49,304 nt of DNA from contig NZ_JOAX01000043.1 in assembly GCF_000720485.1 (NCBI RefSeq), forward strand, positions 1 through 49,304. Direction: 5' to 3'. The DNA comes from Streptomyces ochraceiscleroticus (lineage in GTDB: Bacteria > Actinomycetota > Actinomycetes > Streptomycetales > Streptomycetaceae). Positions 1 to 8,269 of the stretch are shown piece by piece (within the stretch, counting starts at the first letter, position 1; each line of letters opens with the position of its first letter). The position numbers and the translations under genes are program-made. Under the pieces are notes generated by a model. It was not told where the DNA came from, made no database searches, and worked only from the letters and a program-made list of their open reading frames with translations.

Positions 1-98
1 GCGTTGTGCGTATCGAAGCAGTACTGCGGACGCCCCCGCAGACACGCCCGGCACTGCCCGCACACCGCACGCCAATTCAGAATGACGAAGTCGCCGGG
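1..98. repeat. Left copy of a 98-bp terminal direct repeat
   Basis: Bases 1-98 are identical to 49207-49304 in the same orientation. Both copies lie in the same reading frame of a mycothiol dehydrogenase gene, covering its structural-zinc cysteine cluster. The repeat begins exactly at base 1 and ends exactly at the last base, which is what a contig that overlaps itself looks like. It could also mark two nearly identical gene copies about 49.2 kb apart. Confidence 0.97.
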
Positions 99-338
99 CG
101 CCACATCCGTCACGCCCTCGCCGACCGACTCCACGACACCAGCGGCCTCATGCCCCAGCAGGAACGGGAACTCATCGTTGATCCCACCCTGCTTGTAGTG
201 CAGGTCCGTATGACACACACCGCACGCCTGGATCTGCACGACCGCCTCACCCGGGCCGGGATCCGGGATCACGATCGTCTCTACCCGTACCGGCTCGTTC
301 TTCCCCGGTGCGATGACTCCGCGTACTTCCTGCGCCAT
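1..338 (-). CDS. S-(hydroxymethyl)mycothiol dehydrogenase, N-terminal part (cut by window edge)
   Basis: This is a zinc-dependent medium-chain alcohol dehydrogenase of the mycothiol-linked formaldehyde family, which oxidises the formaldehyde-mycothiol adduct. The visible 112 residues start at ATG 338, with AAAGG about 11 bases upstream. They include the catalytic zinc cysteine in [12 protein letters not shown], the GHEAAG motif, and the structural zinc set CGQC..C.......C near residues 93-107. The reading frame runs off the left edge at THNA. The last 98 bases of the window repeat this stretch in frame, so the right-edge fragment could be the continuation of this same gene. If joined, the product would be only 279 residues against about 360 expected. 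A LysR gene ends 114 bases upstream of the start. Confidence 0.9.
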   Translation of the reverse strand, partial: MAQEVRGVIAPGKNEPVRVETIVIPDPGPGEAVVQIQACGVCHTDLHYKQGGINDEFPFLLGHEAAGVVESVGEGVTDVAPGDFVILNWRAVCGQCRACLRGRPQYCFDTHN

Positions 339-452
339 GGGAGCAGCCTTTCGCCACGTCAGATCATGGGACGGGACTCCTGTCCTGCCCGCCCCCGGGA
401 CCACCCTCGCGCTCGCGCGGGTACCGCGTCCAACATCCAGTTCTGATCGCAT

Positions 453-1370
453 TCATCGCTGACTGTGCTCAATGGAAGGTTGGTGCTCAATGGAGGCCAG
501 CAGCGCCTGGGCCGCGGGCGAGAGCCGGCCGCTGCGGGGCACGGCGATGCCCACGTTCCACACCGTGTCGGCGGCGAGCGGTACCGCGGCGAGCCCGCGC
601 GCCTGGTCCTTGTGCGTGACCGGGCGGGGCACCACCGCCACGCCCATCCCCCGCGCGACCAGGTCGAGGAGCGTGTAGACGTCGTTGACCTCCATCGCCA
701 CCGTGCGGCGCGTGCCCGCGGCGGCGAACAGCGCGTCGGCGGCCCGCCGGGCGCCCCAGTCGCGGTGCAGGTCCACGAAGACCTCGCCGGCGAGCGCTTG
801 GGGGGCCAGCGGGTCGCTGCCGGCGGCGAGCGGGTGGCCGGCGACCAGCGGGTGGTCCGGGCGGCACAGCAGCATCATCGGCTCGGTCGCCACGGGCCGG
901 ATGCGCACGCCCTCCTCGTGCCCCTCGTACACGACGAACGCCAGGTCCAGCGCGCCGCGGCGGACCTCCCCCAGCAGGTGCGCCGAGCCGGACTGGACCA
1001 TGTGGACCTCGACGCCGGGGTGGCGTCCGCGCAGGTCGGCCAGGAGCGAGACCGGGTCGATGATGCCCATGCACTGCTCGGTGCCGACGGCGAGGGTGCC
1101 GGTGAACAGGCCACGTACGGCCGCGACCGCCTCCCGCGCCGCGGCGGCGCCGGCCAGCGTGCGGCGTGCCTCCACGAGGAAGGCCCGGCCCGCGGCGGTG
1201 AGCTGGACGCGGCGGGTGGTGCGGGCGAAGAGGTCGGCGCCGAGCTCGCGTTCCAGGGCGCGCACGGAGGCGGACAGGCCGGACTGGGCGATGTGCAGCC
1301 GTTCAGCGGCCCGCGTGAAGTGCTGCTCCTCGGAGACGGCGACGAAGTGTTCCAGGTGCCTGAGTTCCAC
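453..1370 (-). CDS. LysR-family transcriptional regulator
   Basis: This 305-residue protein has an N-terminal winged helix-turn-helix (about residues 1-60, beginning VELRHLEHFVAVSEEQ, with the AERLHIAQSGLSASVRALE recognition region) and a LysR substrate-binding domain from about residue 90. GTG 1370 was chosen because LysR proteins typically begin a few residues before the RHLEHFVAV strand; the frame stays open upstream to 1481 but that extension is not LysR-like. It diverges from an amidohydrolase gene across 197 bases, the usual arrangement for a LysR regulator and its target. The ligand cannot be predicted. The tail carries a small duplication (SIEHQPSIEHSQ). Confidence 0.92.
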   Translation of the reverse strand: MELRHLEHFVAVSEEQHFTRAAERLHIAQSGLSASVRALERELGADLFARTTRRVQLTAAGRAFLVEARRTLAGAAAAREAVAAVRGLFTGTLAVGTEQCMGIIDPVSLLADLRGRHPGVEVHMVQSGSAHLLGEVRRGALDLAFVVYEGHEEGVRIRPVATEPMMLLCRPDHPLVAGHPLAAGSDPLAPQALAGEVFVDLHRDWGARRAADALFAAAGTRRTVAMEVNDVYTLLDLVARGMGVAVVPRPVTHKDQARGLAAVPLAADTVWNVGIAVPRSGRLSPAAQALLASIEHQPSIEHSQR

Positions 1371-1494
1371 GATTAAGCACTGTAGATGCTGGGACCACAG
1401 AGCGAAACGGGTTGCGCATGCCGCAGCGTACGGCACTCGGCGCCCCACCAAAATCCCCCCGCCCTCTTGCGCCGCCCCCACTCCCCCACATTAA

Positions 1495-1508
1495 GTTTGA
1501 CCCCAAAC
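1495..1508. promoter_or_regulatory. Possible operator in the LysR/amidohydrolase divergent region
   Basis: GTTTG, four bases, CAAAC forms a short dyad in the most AT-containing part of the 197-base divergent intergenic region. Its position, about 60 bases upstream of the amidohydrolase start, suits an operator or promoter element. The match is short and could be chance. Confidence 0.25.
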
Positions 1509-1567
1509 GAAACCGGTCACTGCCGGTCTCCACCGGTCTCCGTACTCACCATCCATAAGGGGCTGCC

Positions 1568-3292
1568 GTGCCCGCTCCCGCCGATCTCACCGCTCCCGCC
1601 GATCTCGTCCTCCTCAACGGCCGGGTCCTCACCCTCGACGCCGCCTTCCGTACGGCCGAGGCCGTCGCCGTCCGCGGCGACCGCATCGCCGCCACCGGGA
1701 CCACCGCCGAACTGCGCCCGCTCATCGGCCCGCGCACGGAGGTCGTCGACCTCGCCGGCGGTACTGTCCTCCCCGGCATCAACGACTCGCACCTCCACGC
1801 CTGCGCGTTCGGCGCCACCCGCCCGCCGCTCGCCGTCGACGTCTCCACCCCCGCCGTCTCCTCGATCGCGGACATCCGGGCGGCCGTACGCGCGCAGGCG
1901 GACCGGCAGCCGCCCGGAACCTGGATCTTCGGCAACGGCTGGGACATCGGCTACCTCGACGAGTGCCGCAAGGACAGCGCCCGCACGCCCACCCGCTGGG
2001 ACCTGGACGAGGTCTCCCCCGACCATCCGGTCCTGCTGTACGAGTTCTCCGGCCACACCGCCTGGCTCAACTCCCGCGCCCTGGAGGCGGCAGGCATCAC
2101 CGAGGACACCGGCGTACCGCCCGGCGGCGTCATCGAGCGCCGCGCCGACGGCGCCCTCACCGGCATCCTCCGCGAGAGCGCCCAGGAGCTGGTCAACACC
2201 GTCATCCCGGCCATGACCGAGGCGGCCCGCGAGGCCGCGATCCGGGCCGCGGTCGACGTCTGCCACGCCGAGGGCATCACCAGCTTCACCGAGCCGGGGC
2301 TCGGGCCCGGCGGCAAGAGCCTCTTCCTCGGCTCCGCCGACACCGCGACGCTGCAGGTGTACGCGCGAATGGCGCGCGAGGGCCAACTCCGCGCCCGCGT
2401 CGGCGTCCTGCTCCTCCCCCTCGAAATGGGCGGCGCGGCCGCCGGCCTCCCTGACCGCCTGACCACCCTCGAAGGGCTCTGCGACGGCGCCGACCCCCGC
2501 CTCCTCGCCGTCCTCGGCGTCAAGCTCTTCGCCGACGGGGTACCGCCCAGCCGTACGGCCTGGATGTCCGAGGAGTACGCGAACGGCGGGGGCCGCGGCA
2601 GCCTCTGCCTGCACGGCCACACCGACACCCAGCGCGTCGACGAACTCCACGCGATCGTCCGTCACGTCCACGCCGCGGGCCACCAACTCGGCGTCCACAT
2701 CACCGGCGACGCGGGCATCGACGCCGTCGTGGACGCCTTCGCCGCCGCCCAGCTCGACCACCCCCGCGCGGACGCCCGCCACTACATCATCCATGGCGAC
2801 TTCGCCTCACCCCGCGCCCTGGCCATCCTCGCGGAACACGGCTGGGGCGCCAACATGAACCCCGGCGTCAAGGACGCCATCGCCGACCTCATGGACGGCA
2901 TCGTCGGCCCCGAACGCTCCGCCTACCAATGGCCCGTACGCAGCGCGGTGGACGCGGGCATCCCCGTCACCGCCAGCTCCGACGCCCCCATCACCTACCC
3001 GAACTGGCGCGCCGGCGTCTCCTCGATGCTCCTCCGCCGCTCCAAGGCCACCGGCCGCCCCAGCGGTCCCGACCAGTGCGTAGACCTCCAAACCGCCCTC
3101 CGCGCCTACACCACCCACGCCGCCCACCAGGACTTCGCCGAATCCTGGAAAGGCACCCTCGAACCCACCAAAGCCGCCGACCTCTGCGTACTCGCCGGCG
3201 ACCTCCTCCACACACCCCCGGAGGACATCCCGTCCCTCCCCATCACCATGACCGTCTTCAACGGCGACATCGTCCACACCACCGCCCACTGA
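1568..3292 (+). CDS. YtcJ-like amidohydrolase (Amidohydro_3 family)
   Basis: This 574-residue metal-dependent hydrolase belongs to the amidohydrolase superfamily group that includes YtcJ and N-substituted formamide deformylase. It starts at GTG 1568 with AAGGGG about 8 bases upstream. The N-terminal beta-sandwich (ADLVLLNGRVLTLD) leads into the metal-binding INDSHLH motif at about residues 73-79; later histidines lie in HQLGVHITGDAG and YIIHGDF, and the catalytic Asp lies in ASSDAPITYPNW. No signal peptide is seen, so it is probably cytoplasmic. It is followed after 37 bases by an aldehyde dehydrogenase, suggesting release of an amine or aldehyde that the next enzymes process. The exact substrate is unknown. 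Confidence 0.9.
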   Translation: MPAPADLTAPADLVLLNGRVLTLDAAFRTAEAVAVRGDRIAATGTTAELRPLIGPRTEVVDLAGGTVLPGINDSHLHACAFGATRPPLAVDVSTPAVSSIADIRAAVRAQADRQPPGTWIFGNGWDIGYLDECRKDSARTPTRWDLDEVSPDHPVLLYEFSGHTAWLNSRALEAAGITEDTGVPPGGVIERRADGALTGILRESAQELVNTVIPAMTEAAREAAIRAAVDVCHAEGITSFTEPGLGPGGKSLFLGSADTATLQVYARMAREGQLRARVGVLLLPLEMGGAAAGLPDRLTTLEGLCDGADPRLLAVLGVKLFADGVPPSRTAWMSEEYANGGGRGSLCLHGHTDTQRVDELHAIVRHVHAAGHQLGVHITGDAGIDAVVDAFAAAQLDHPRADARHYIIHGDFASPRALAILAEHGWGANMNPGVKDAIADLMDGIVGPERSAYQWPVRSAVDAGIPVTASSDAPITYPNWRAGVSSMLLRRSKATGRPSGPDQCVDLQTALRAYTTHAAHQDFAESWKGTLEPTKAADLCVLAGDLLHTPPEDIPSLPITMTVFNGDIVHTTAH

Positions 3293-3329
3293 CCGCGCCG
3301 CGGCAGCACCAGCAGACAAGGAGGCCGCG

Positions 3330-4847
3330 ATGGGGCCCACGCTCGACAGCAGTTACGAGGACTGGGTACGAGTTGCCGAGGGGGTCGTGCCGCCGGGGCG
3401 GCATCGGGTCGGGGGGCGGGAGGAGGACGGGGCGGGAGCGGTTTTCGCCGTGGTCTCGCCGCGGGATGGCAGCACGCTCGCCAGCGTTGCCGATGCGGGC
3501 GAGAAGGAGGTGGATCTTGCGGTCGCCGCGGCTCGGTGGGCGTTCGACTCCGGGCCCTGGCCTCGGCTTGCCCCGGCCGAGCGGGGGCGTGTGCTGCTTC
3601 GGATTGCCGATCTCGTTGAAGAGCACCGCTCTGAGATTGCGGCGCTGATCTCGTTGGAGAACGGTAAGCCCATCGCCGAGTCGTACGGGATCGAACTGCG
3701 GGCCGTGGCAGGGACGTTCCGGTGGTACGGGCAGCTCGCGGACAAGGTGTGTGATGAAGCGCCGCACACCGATCCTGGTGCGCTGGCGCTGGTCACCCGG
3801 GAGCCGGCCGGGGTGGTCGGGGCGGTCGTGCCGTGGAACTTTCCGCTCACGCTCGCCGCATGGAAGATCGCCCCGGCGCTGGCCGCCGGCTGCGCCGTCG
3901 TGCTCAAGCCCTCCGAGCTGACCCCGCTCTCCGCCCTGCTGCTGGGGCGGCTCGTCGACGAGGCCATGGAGGAGGCGGGGGTGCCGGGCGGCGTGCTGAA
4001 CGTCGTCGCGGGCGACGGGCCGACCGCGGGCCGCGCGCTCGGCCTGCACCCGGACGTCGACGTGCTCGCCTTCACCGGCTCCACCGCCGTCGGCCGCCAC
4101 TACCTGCGGTACTCCGCCGACTCCAACCTCAAGCGGGTCTGGCTGGAGCTGGGCGGCAAGTCCCCCAACATCGTGCTGCCCGACGCACCGGACCTGGACG
4201 CCGCCGCGGCCACCGCCGCCTGGGGGATCTTCTTCAACCAGGGGGAGATGTGTACCGCGCCGTCCCGGCTCCTCGTGCACTCCTCGGTCGCGGAGCGGGT
4301 GACGGACGCGGTCATCCAGCGTGCCGAAGCGCTGCGGGTCGGTGATCCGCTGGATCCGGCGACCGAGATGGGCGCGCTGGCGGGGGCCGCCCGGCTGGAC
4401 GCCGTACGCGGGCACATCGACGCGGCCCGCGCGGCCGGCGCCCGTCTCCGTACCGGTGGCGCGCCGCTCGACCCGGCGCCCGTGCCCGGTGGTACGTACC
4501 TCCGGCCCACCGTCTTCGACCGGGTCACCCCCGACATGGCGGTGGCCCGCGAGGAGATCTTCGGGCCCGTGCTGTCCGTCCTGACCTTCGACACCGTCGA
4601 GGAGGCGGTGGCGCTGGCCAATGACACCGAGTACGGCTTGGCGGCCGGGCTGTGGACCGGCGATCTCAGCACCGCGCACACCGTCTCGCGCGCCCTGCGC
4701 GCCGGCACGGTCTGGGTCAACTGCTACGAGGAGGGCGACCTGACCGTCCCCTTCGGCGGCTACAAGCAGTCCGGCAACGGCCGCGACAAGTCCGCGCACG
4801 CGCTGGAGAAGTACACCGAACTCAAGACCACCTGGATTCAGTTGTGA
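3330..4847 (+). CDS. NAD(P)-dependent aldehyde dehydrogenase (PuuC-like)
   Basis: This 505-residue aldehyde dehydrogenase oxidises an aldehyde to its acid. The catalytic cysteine lies in NQGEMCTAPSR (Cys308) and the general base in LELGGKSPN (Glu273); the cofactor region includes VPWNFPLTLAAWKIAPAL and FTGSTAVGR. It resembles gamma-glutamyl-gamma-aminobutyraldehyde and betaine/amino-aldehyde dehydrogenases. The next gene overlaps its stop by four bases (GTGA) and encodes a PuuD-like amidotransferase-fold hydrolase, which favours a polyamine-type pathway. GGAGG lies about 8 bases before ATG 3330. The first third uses codons with less GC at third positions than its neighbours. Confidence 0.92.
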   Translation: MGPTLDSSYEDWVRVAEGVVPPGRHRVGGREEDGAGAVFAVVSPRDGSTLASVADAGEKEVDLAVAAARWAFDSGPWPRLAPAERGRVLLRIADLVEEHRSEIAALISLENGKPIAESYGIELRAVAGTFRWYGQLADKVCDEAPHTDPGALALVTREPAGVVGAVVPWNFPLTLAAWKIAPALAAGCAVVLKPSELTPLSALLLGRLVDEAMEEAGVPGGVLNVVAGDGPTAGRALGLHPDVDVLAFTGSTAVGRHYLRYSADSNLKRVWLELGGKSPNIVLPDAPDLDAAAATAAWGIFFNQGEMCTAPSRLLVHSSVAERVTDAVIQRAEALRVGDPLDPATEMGALAGAARLDAVRGHIDAARAAGARLRTGGAPLDPAPVPGGTYLRPTVFDRVTPDMAVAREEIFGPVLSVLTFDTVEEAVALANDTEYGLAAGLWTGDLSTAHTVSRALRAGTVWVNCYEEGDLTVPFGGYKQSGNGRDKSAHALEKYTELKTTWIQL

Positions 4848-5611
4848 GCACCCGCACGCACACCCCCACTCGTCCGCTGATCGCGCTGCCGCAGCGGTTC
4901 TCCGCTTCCACGTCCGCGCTGCGCTACGAAGCCGTGGTCACCGCGCGGGCACTCGCCGATGCCGTACTGCGGGCCGGTGGCGAGCCGTTCATGATGCATC
5001 CGTACGCGCCCGAGGGGCGGGTGGACGAGGCGGAGGTCGCCGACCGGCTGGCGCGCTGCGACGGGGTGCTGCTGCCGGGCGGCGGGGACCTGACGCCGCG
5101 GTGGTACGCGGCGGCGGGGGCGGCCGTGCACGAGAGCGTGTACGACGTGGACGAGGAGCAGGACGCGTTCGACCTGGCAGTCGCCCGGTACGCGCTGGGG
5201 GCCGGACTGCCCACGCTCGCCGTCTGCCGCGGGCTGCAGGCCGTGAACGTCGCACTGGGCGGCACGCTCCGACAGGACATGGGCGGGCCGGACCGCGAGC
5301 ACCGGCACGTCGTACATCCCGTACGGCTGGGGAGCGGGTCGGCCGTGGCCCGCGCGGCCGGTACGGAGCGGGTGGACGCGTCCTGCTTCCACCACCAGTG
5401 CGTGGACCGGCTGGGCGACGGACTCGCGGTGACCGCCCGGGCCGCGGACGGAACGGTCGAGGCGCTGGAACTGCCGGACGCGGCGGGCTGGTTCGCCGCC
5501 GTGCAGTGGCACCCGGAGGACACGGCGGCGAAGGACCCGGCACAACAGGGGCTGTTCGACGCGCTGGTGAAGCAGTCGAGTACGAGTTATCCACAGGCTG
5601 AGCGGGGATGA
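4844..5611 (+). CDS. Gamma-glutamyl-GABA hydrolase-like class I amidotransferase (PuuD family)
   Basis: This 255-residue peptidase C26-type protein has the class I glutamine amidotransferase fold. The likely nucleophile Cys128 sits in LAVCRGLQAVN, and the catalytic His-Glu pair in AVQWHPED near residue 225; the oxyanion-loop GGGD motif lies in LLPGGGDLTP. In polyamine catabolism such enzymes release GABA from its gamma-glutamyl form. The GTG start overlaps the stop of the aldehyde dehydrogenase (GTGA), so the two are probably translationally coupled. No gamma-glutamylpolyamine synthetase lies in this window, so the upstream step would have to be encoded elsewhere. Confidence 0.88.
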   Translation: MSTRTHTPTRPLIALPQRFSASTSALRYEAVVTARALADAVLRAGGEPFMMHPYAPEGRVDEAEVADRLARCDGVLLPGGGDLTPRWYAAAGAAVHESVYDVDEEQDAFDLAVARYALGAGLPTLAVCRGLQAVNVALGGTLRQDMGGPDREHRHVVHPVRLGSGSAVARAAGTERVDASCFHHQCVDRLGDGLAVTARAADGTVEALELPDAAGWFAAVQWHPEDTAAKDPAQQGLFDALVKQSSTSYPQAERG

Positions 5612-5635
5612 GGCGCCATGCCCTAATCTCAAAAT

Positions 5636-5676
5636 GTAATCACGGAGCGTCATTGAGCTATACGTGAAGTGATTAC
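5636..5676. terminator. Inverted repeat between convergent genes; possible terminator
   Basis: GTAATCAC at 5636-5643 is mirrored by GTGATTAC at 5669-5676 with a 25-base spacer, in an AT-rich island between the converging amidotransferase and MarR genes. It may be a bidirectional terminator, although the spacer is long for one; it could instead be a protein-binding site. Confidence 0.35.
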
Positions 5677-5753
5677 TCCGGGGGAGGGGGGAGGGCCCCG
5701 CAGGGGTATGGGAGCGCGTCCGGGAATCGCCCTTGCGCCCCAGGGGCCATGGG

Positions 5754-6329
5754 TCACCCCCGCGCCCGCCGCCCGCTCCTCCTCGGCCTCGGGTCCGCCC
5801 CGCCCAGTAGATCCAGGCGGCGCTGTTCGCCGTCCGTTTCGACGCGGATGACGATGCGGCGCAGGAGGTCGGCGAGTTGGCGGGCCTCGGTGTCGGTGAG
5901 GTCGTCGGTGACGAATGCCTCCTCGGCGTTGAACTGCGGGAAGAGCTCCGCCATCAGCTCCTCGCCCGCCGGGGTGAGGGAGAGCAGCGCGAGCCGGCCG
6001 TCGGTCGGGTGCCCGCTCCGCTCCATGAGGCCGCGGCCCTGGAGCGTGCGGGCGACGCCGGTGAGCGTGCCCTTGGAGATACCGGCCTCCTCGGCGACCC
6101 GTCGCGTTTCCATCTCGCCCCAGATCCACACCACCCACAGCACCACGAAGGAGGTCCAGGTCAGCTCGGCGCCGCGCAGCACCGAGTTCTCGAAGTGCTG
6201 CCGGACCGCGGCGGCGGCGCGGTAGATGTTGCCCACCGCGGCCATCTGCGCGTGCCGGATCGGCGTCTCGCCGAGCTTGGCCTGTACCGCCTTCTCCGTG
6301 TCCCCGATGGAACGGTGACCGGTCACCAC
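5754..6329 (-). CDS. MarR-family transcriptional regulator
   Basis: This is a winged-helix MarR protein of about 191 residues. The DNA-binding segment is visible as TRRVAEEAGISKGTLTGVARTL followed by the wing GLMERSGHPTDGRLALLSLTP. GTG 6329 was chosen because GGGAG lies 5 bases upstream; GTG 6326 and GTG 6353 are alternatives. It is divergent from the permease gene, from which 201 bases separate it, and its 5' end overlaps a perfect 14-bp palindrome (6314-6327) that could be an autoregulatory site. It probably controls the permease and the catabolic genes, sensing their substrate; the effector is unknown. Confidence 0.88.
   Translation of the reverse strand: MVTGHRSIGDTEKAVQAKLGETPIRHAQMAAVGNIYRAAAAVRQHFENSVLRGAELTWTSFVVLWVVWIWGEMETRRVAEEAGISKGTLTGVARTLQGRGLMERSGHPTDGRLALLSLTPAGEELMAELFPQFNAEEAFVTDDLTDTEARQLADLLRRIVIRVETDGEQRRLDLLGGADPRPRRSGRRARG
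6314..6327. promoter_or_regulatory. Perfect palindrome over the MarR gene start
   Basis: GGTGACCGGTCACC reads the same on both strands and covers the candidate start codons at 6326-6329 of the MarR gene. MarR dimers commonly bind such palindromes and repress their own promoter. It also matches the KpnI/BstEII-type GC-rich palindromes that occur by chance in this genome, so the role is inferred from position. Confidence 0.4.
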
Positions 6330-6530
6330 GGCTTCTCCCGCATCTCCCCACACCTTCCTGCGAACCCGCCCGGACCCTTGCCGGGTGTCGTTTGTGGTCG
6401 TACGATCTGCCGCACCTGAACCCGTACGGGCTCAAACGATATCGCGGCGGCGACGCCTTCTCCCCAGCCGCTCGCCCGTACGCCCGCGCCGCACGCACGC
6501 GCCCCATCATCCCCGCCCCAGGAGCCCGGC

Positions 6531-8066
6531 ATGGCCATCGACCCACGCGCTCCCGCCGCCCGCCCGTCGGGCGCGGCACCGCCCGCGACCCCCTCGCCCC
6601 GCATCGGCGTCCCCGGCATCGTCTTCTTCATCATCGCCGCCTCGGCGCCGCTCACCGTCGCGGCCGGCGGCATCCCGCAGTCCCTCGGCGTCACCGGCAT
6701 CCTCGGCATCCCGCTGCTCTACCTGCTGATCGCGGTCCTGCTCGCGGTCTTCAGCGCGGGCTACGCCGCGATGAGCCGGCACATCACCGGCGCCGGCGCC
6801 TTCTACGCCTACGCGGCGCACGGCATCGGCCGCACCGCGGGCGTCGCCGCCGCCTTCGTCGCGCTGGTCTCCTACAACGCGATGCAGGTCGGCATCGCCG
6901 GGCTCTTCGGCGCCACCACCGCCGACTTCCTGAAGGCCCGCACCGGCCTGGAGATCCCCTGGTGGGCACTGGTGCTGGCGGCGACGGCGCTGGTCGGCGC
7001 GCTGGGCTACCGGCGGATCGACGTGGGCGTGAAAGTACTCGCCGTACTGATCGTCATCGAGTCCGGGACCGTCCTGGTCTTCGACATCGCACAGTTCGGG
7101 CACGCCCCGCAGGGCGTCTCGCTCGCCCCGCTCACCTGGCACGCGGCCACCGACGGCGCGCTCGGCGTCGCCCTGTGCTGCATCTTCGCCGCGTTCATGG
7201 GATTTGAATCGGCCGCGCTGTACGGCGAGGAGTGCAAGGACCCGCGGCGCACGATCGGCCGCGCGACCTACACCGCGGTGGCGCTCATCGGTGTCTTCTA
7301 CGCCGCCACGGCCTGGGCGATGATCAGCGGCGCCGGGGACGGGCGCGCGGTGCGCTACGCCGCCGCGCACGGCCCGGAGATGATGTTCGCGCTCGGTGCG
7401 GACAGCCTCGGCCCGCTCTTCTCCGATCTGGCACAACTCTTCCTGATCACCTCCCTGATCGCCGCGCTGCTCTCCTTCCACAACGCCGTGGCCCGCTACG
7501 TGCGTTCCCTCGGCCGCGAAGGCGTACTGCCGCGCGGCCTCGGCGCGCTGCACCCCCGGTACGGCTCCCCGGCGCGCGGCTCGCTCGCGCAGACCGCGGT
7601 GACCGTGGCCGTCACCGCCCTCTTCGCGCTCGCCGGGCGCGACCCGGTGGACGATGTCTTCACCTGGCTCACCAACCTCGGCGCGCTGGGCGTCATCCTG
7701 CTGCTGCTCGTCACATCGGTGGCGGTGATCTGCTACTTCGCGCGCCGGAGCGCCGACCGTACGGACGAGGGGCGGGGCGACCGTGCGGACGAGGGGCGGG
7801 GCGACCGGCGTACCGACGAGGGAGTCTGGCAGCGGCTGATCGCGCCCGGGCTCTCGGCCGTGGCCCTCGCCGTGATCTTCTACCTCGCGCTCACCAACTT
7901 CCAGGTCCAGCTCGGCGTCGGCCCCGGCAATCCGCTGCGCTGGATCCTGCCCTGCCTGGTCCTAGTGGCCGCCGTGCTGGGCGCCGCCTGGGCCCGTTAC
8001 CTGCGGACAGCCCGCCCCACCGCGTACGCCGCGATCGGCACCTGCGCCACGGACGACGCGCCCTGA
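6531..8066 (+). CDS. APC-superfamily amino acid/polyamine permease
   Basis: This 511-residue integral membrane protein has about 12 hydrophobic segments, the first near residues 28-50 with the APC-type GIVFFIIAASAPLTVAAGG signature, and the conserved AAFMGFESAALYGEE loop near residues 225-240. It would import an amino acid or amine by proton or cation coupling. It starts at ATG 6531 with CAGGAG just upstream. A charged cytoplasmic loop near residues 408-432 is built from a 24-bp tandem repeat, an insertion unlike the rest of the protein. Neighbouring aldehyde dehydrogenase, PuuD-like and MarR genes suggest it feeds amine catabolism. Confidence 0.92.
   Translation: MAIDPRAPAARPSGAAPPATPSPRIGVPGIVFFIIAASAPLTVAAGGIPQSLGVTGILGIPLLYLLIAVLLAVFSAGYAAMSRHITGAGAFYAYAAHGIGRTAGVAAAFVALVSYNAMQVGIAGLFGATTADFLKARTGLEIPWWALVLAATALVGALGYRRIDVGVKVLAVLIVIESGTVLVFDIAQFGHAPQGVSLAPLTWHAATDGALGVALCCIFAAFMGFESAALYGEECKDPRRTIGRATYTAVALIGVFYAATAWAMISGAGDGRAVRYAAAHGPEMMFALGADSLGPLFSDLAQLFLITSLIAALLSFHNAVARYVRSLGREGVLPRGLGALHPRYGSPARGSLAQTAVTVAVTALFALAGRDPVDDVFTWLTNLGALGVILLLLVTSVAVICYFARRSADRTDEGRGDRADEGRGDRRTDEGVWQRLIAPGLSAVALAVIFYLALTNFQVQLGVGPGNPLRWILPCLVLVAAVLGAAWARYLRTARPTAYAAIGTCATDDAP
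7755..7802 (+). repeat. 24-bp tandem repeat inside the permease gene
   Basis: Two 24-bp units (7755-7778 and 7779-7802) differ at a single base and are followed by a degenerate third unit to about 7823. They encode a charged loop with the repeating pattern DEGRGDR. The repeat is in frame, so copy number could vary without breaking the gene. Confidence 0.9.
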
Positions 8067-8227
8067 CCACAGCCCTGGGAGCGGCCCCCGCCGCGTCCGC
8101 CGCGCCCCGCATCCGCCCGCTCGCCGGCCCCCGCCTCGTCCTGCTCGGTACCGCCGCGGGCCCGCCTCCGGAGGCTGCGGAAGCGGTAGTCACAAGCGAG
8201 CGGTAGTCACCCGCGATCGGCCGACCG

Positions 8228-8269
8228 CCGACCCGTCGGCCGCCCGACCCGTCAGCCGCCCGACGTGTC
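8228..8269. repeat. 16-bp tandem repeat across the dusB stop codon
   Basis: Units at 8228-8243 and 8244-8259 differ by one base, with a partial third unit at 8260-8269. The repeat straddles the dusB stop (8252-8254). The 185 bases between the permease and dusB ends otherwise hold only a duplicated AGCGGTAGTCAC element near 8180-8210, and no clear terminator was seen. Confidence 0.8.

Noticed and set aside
4..446. Plus-strand small frames at the left edge
   Set aside because: They lie opposite the mycothiol dehydrogenase N-terminus and have shadow composition.
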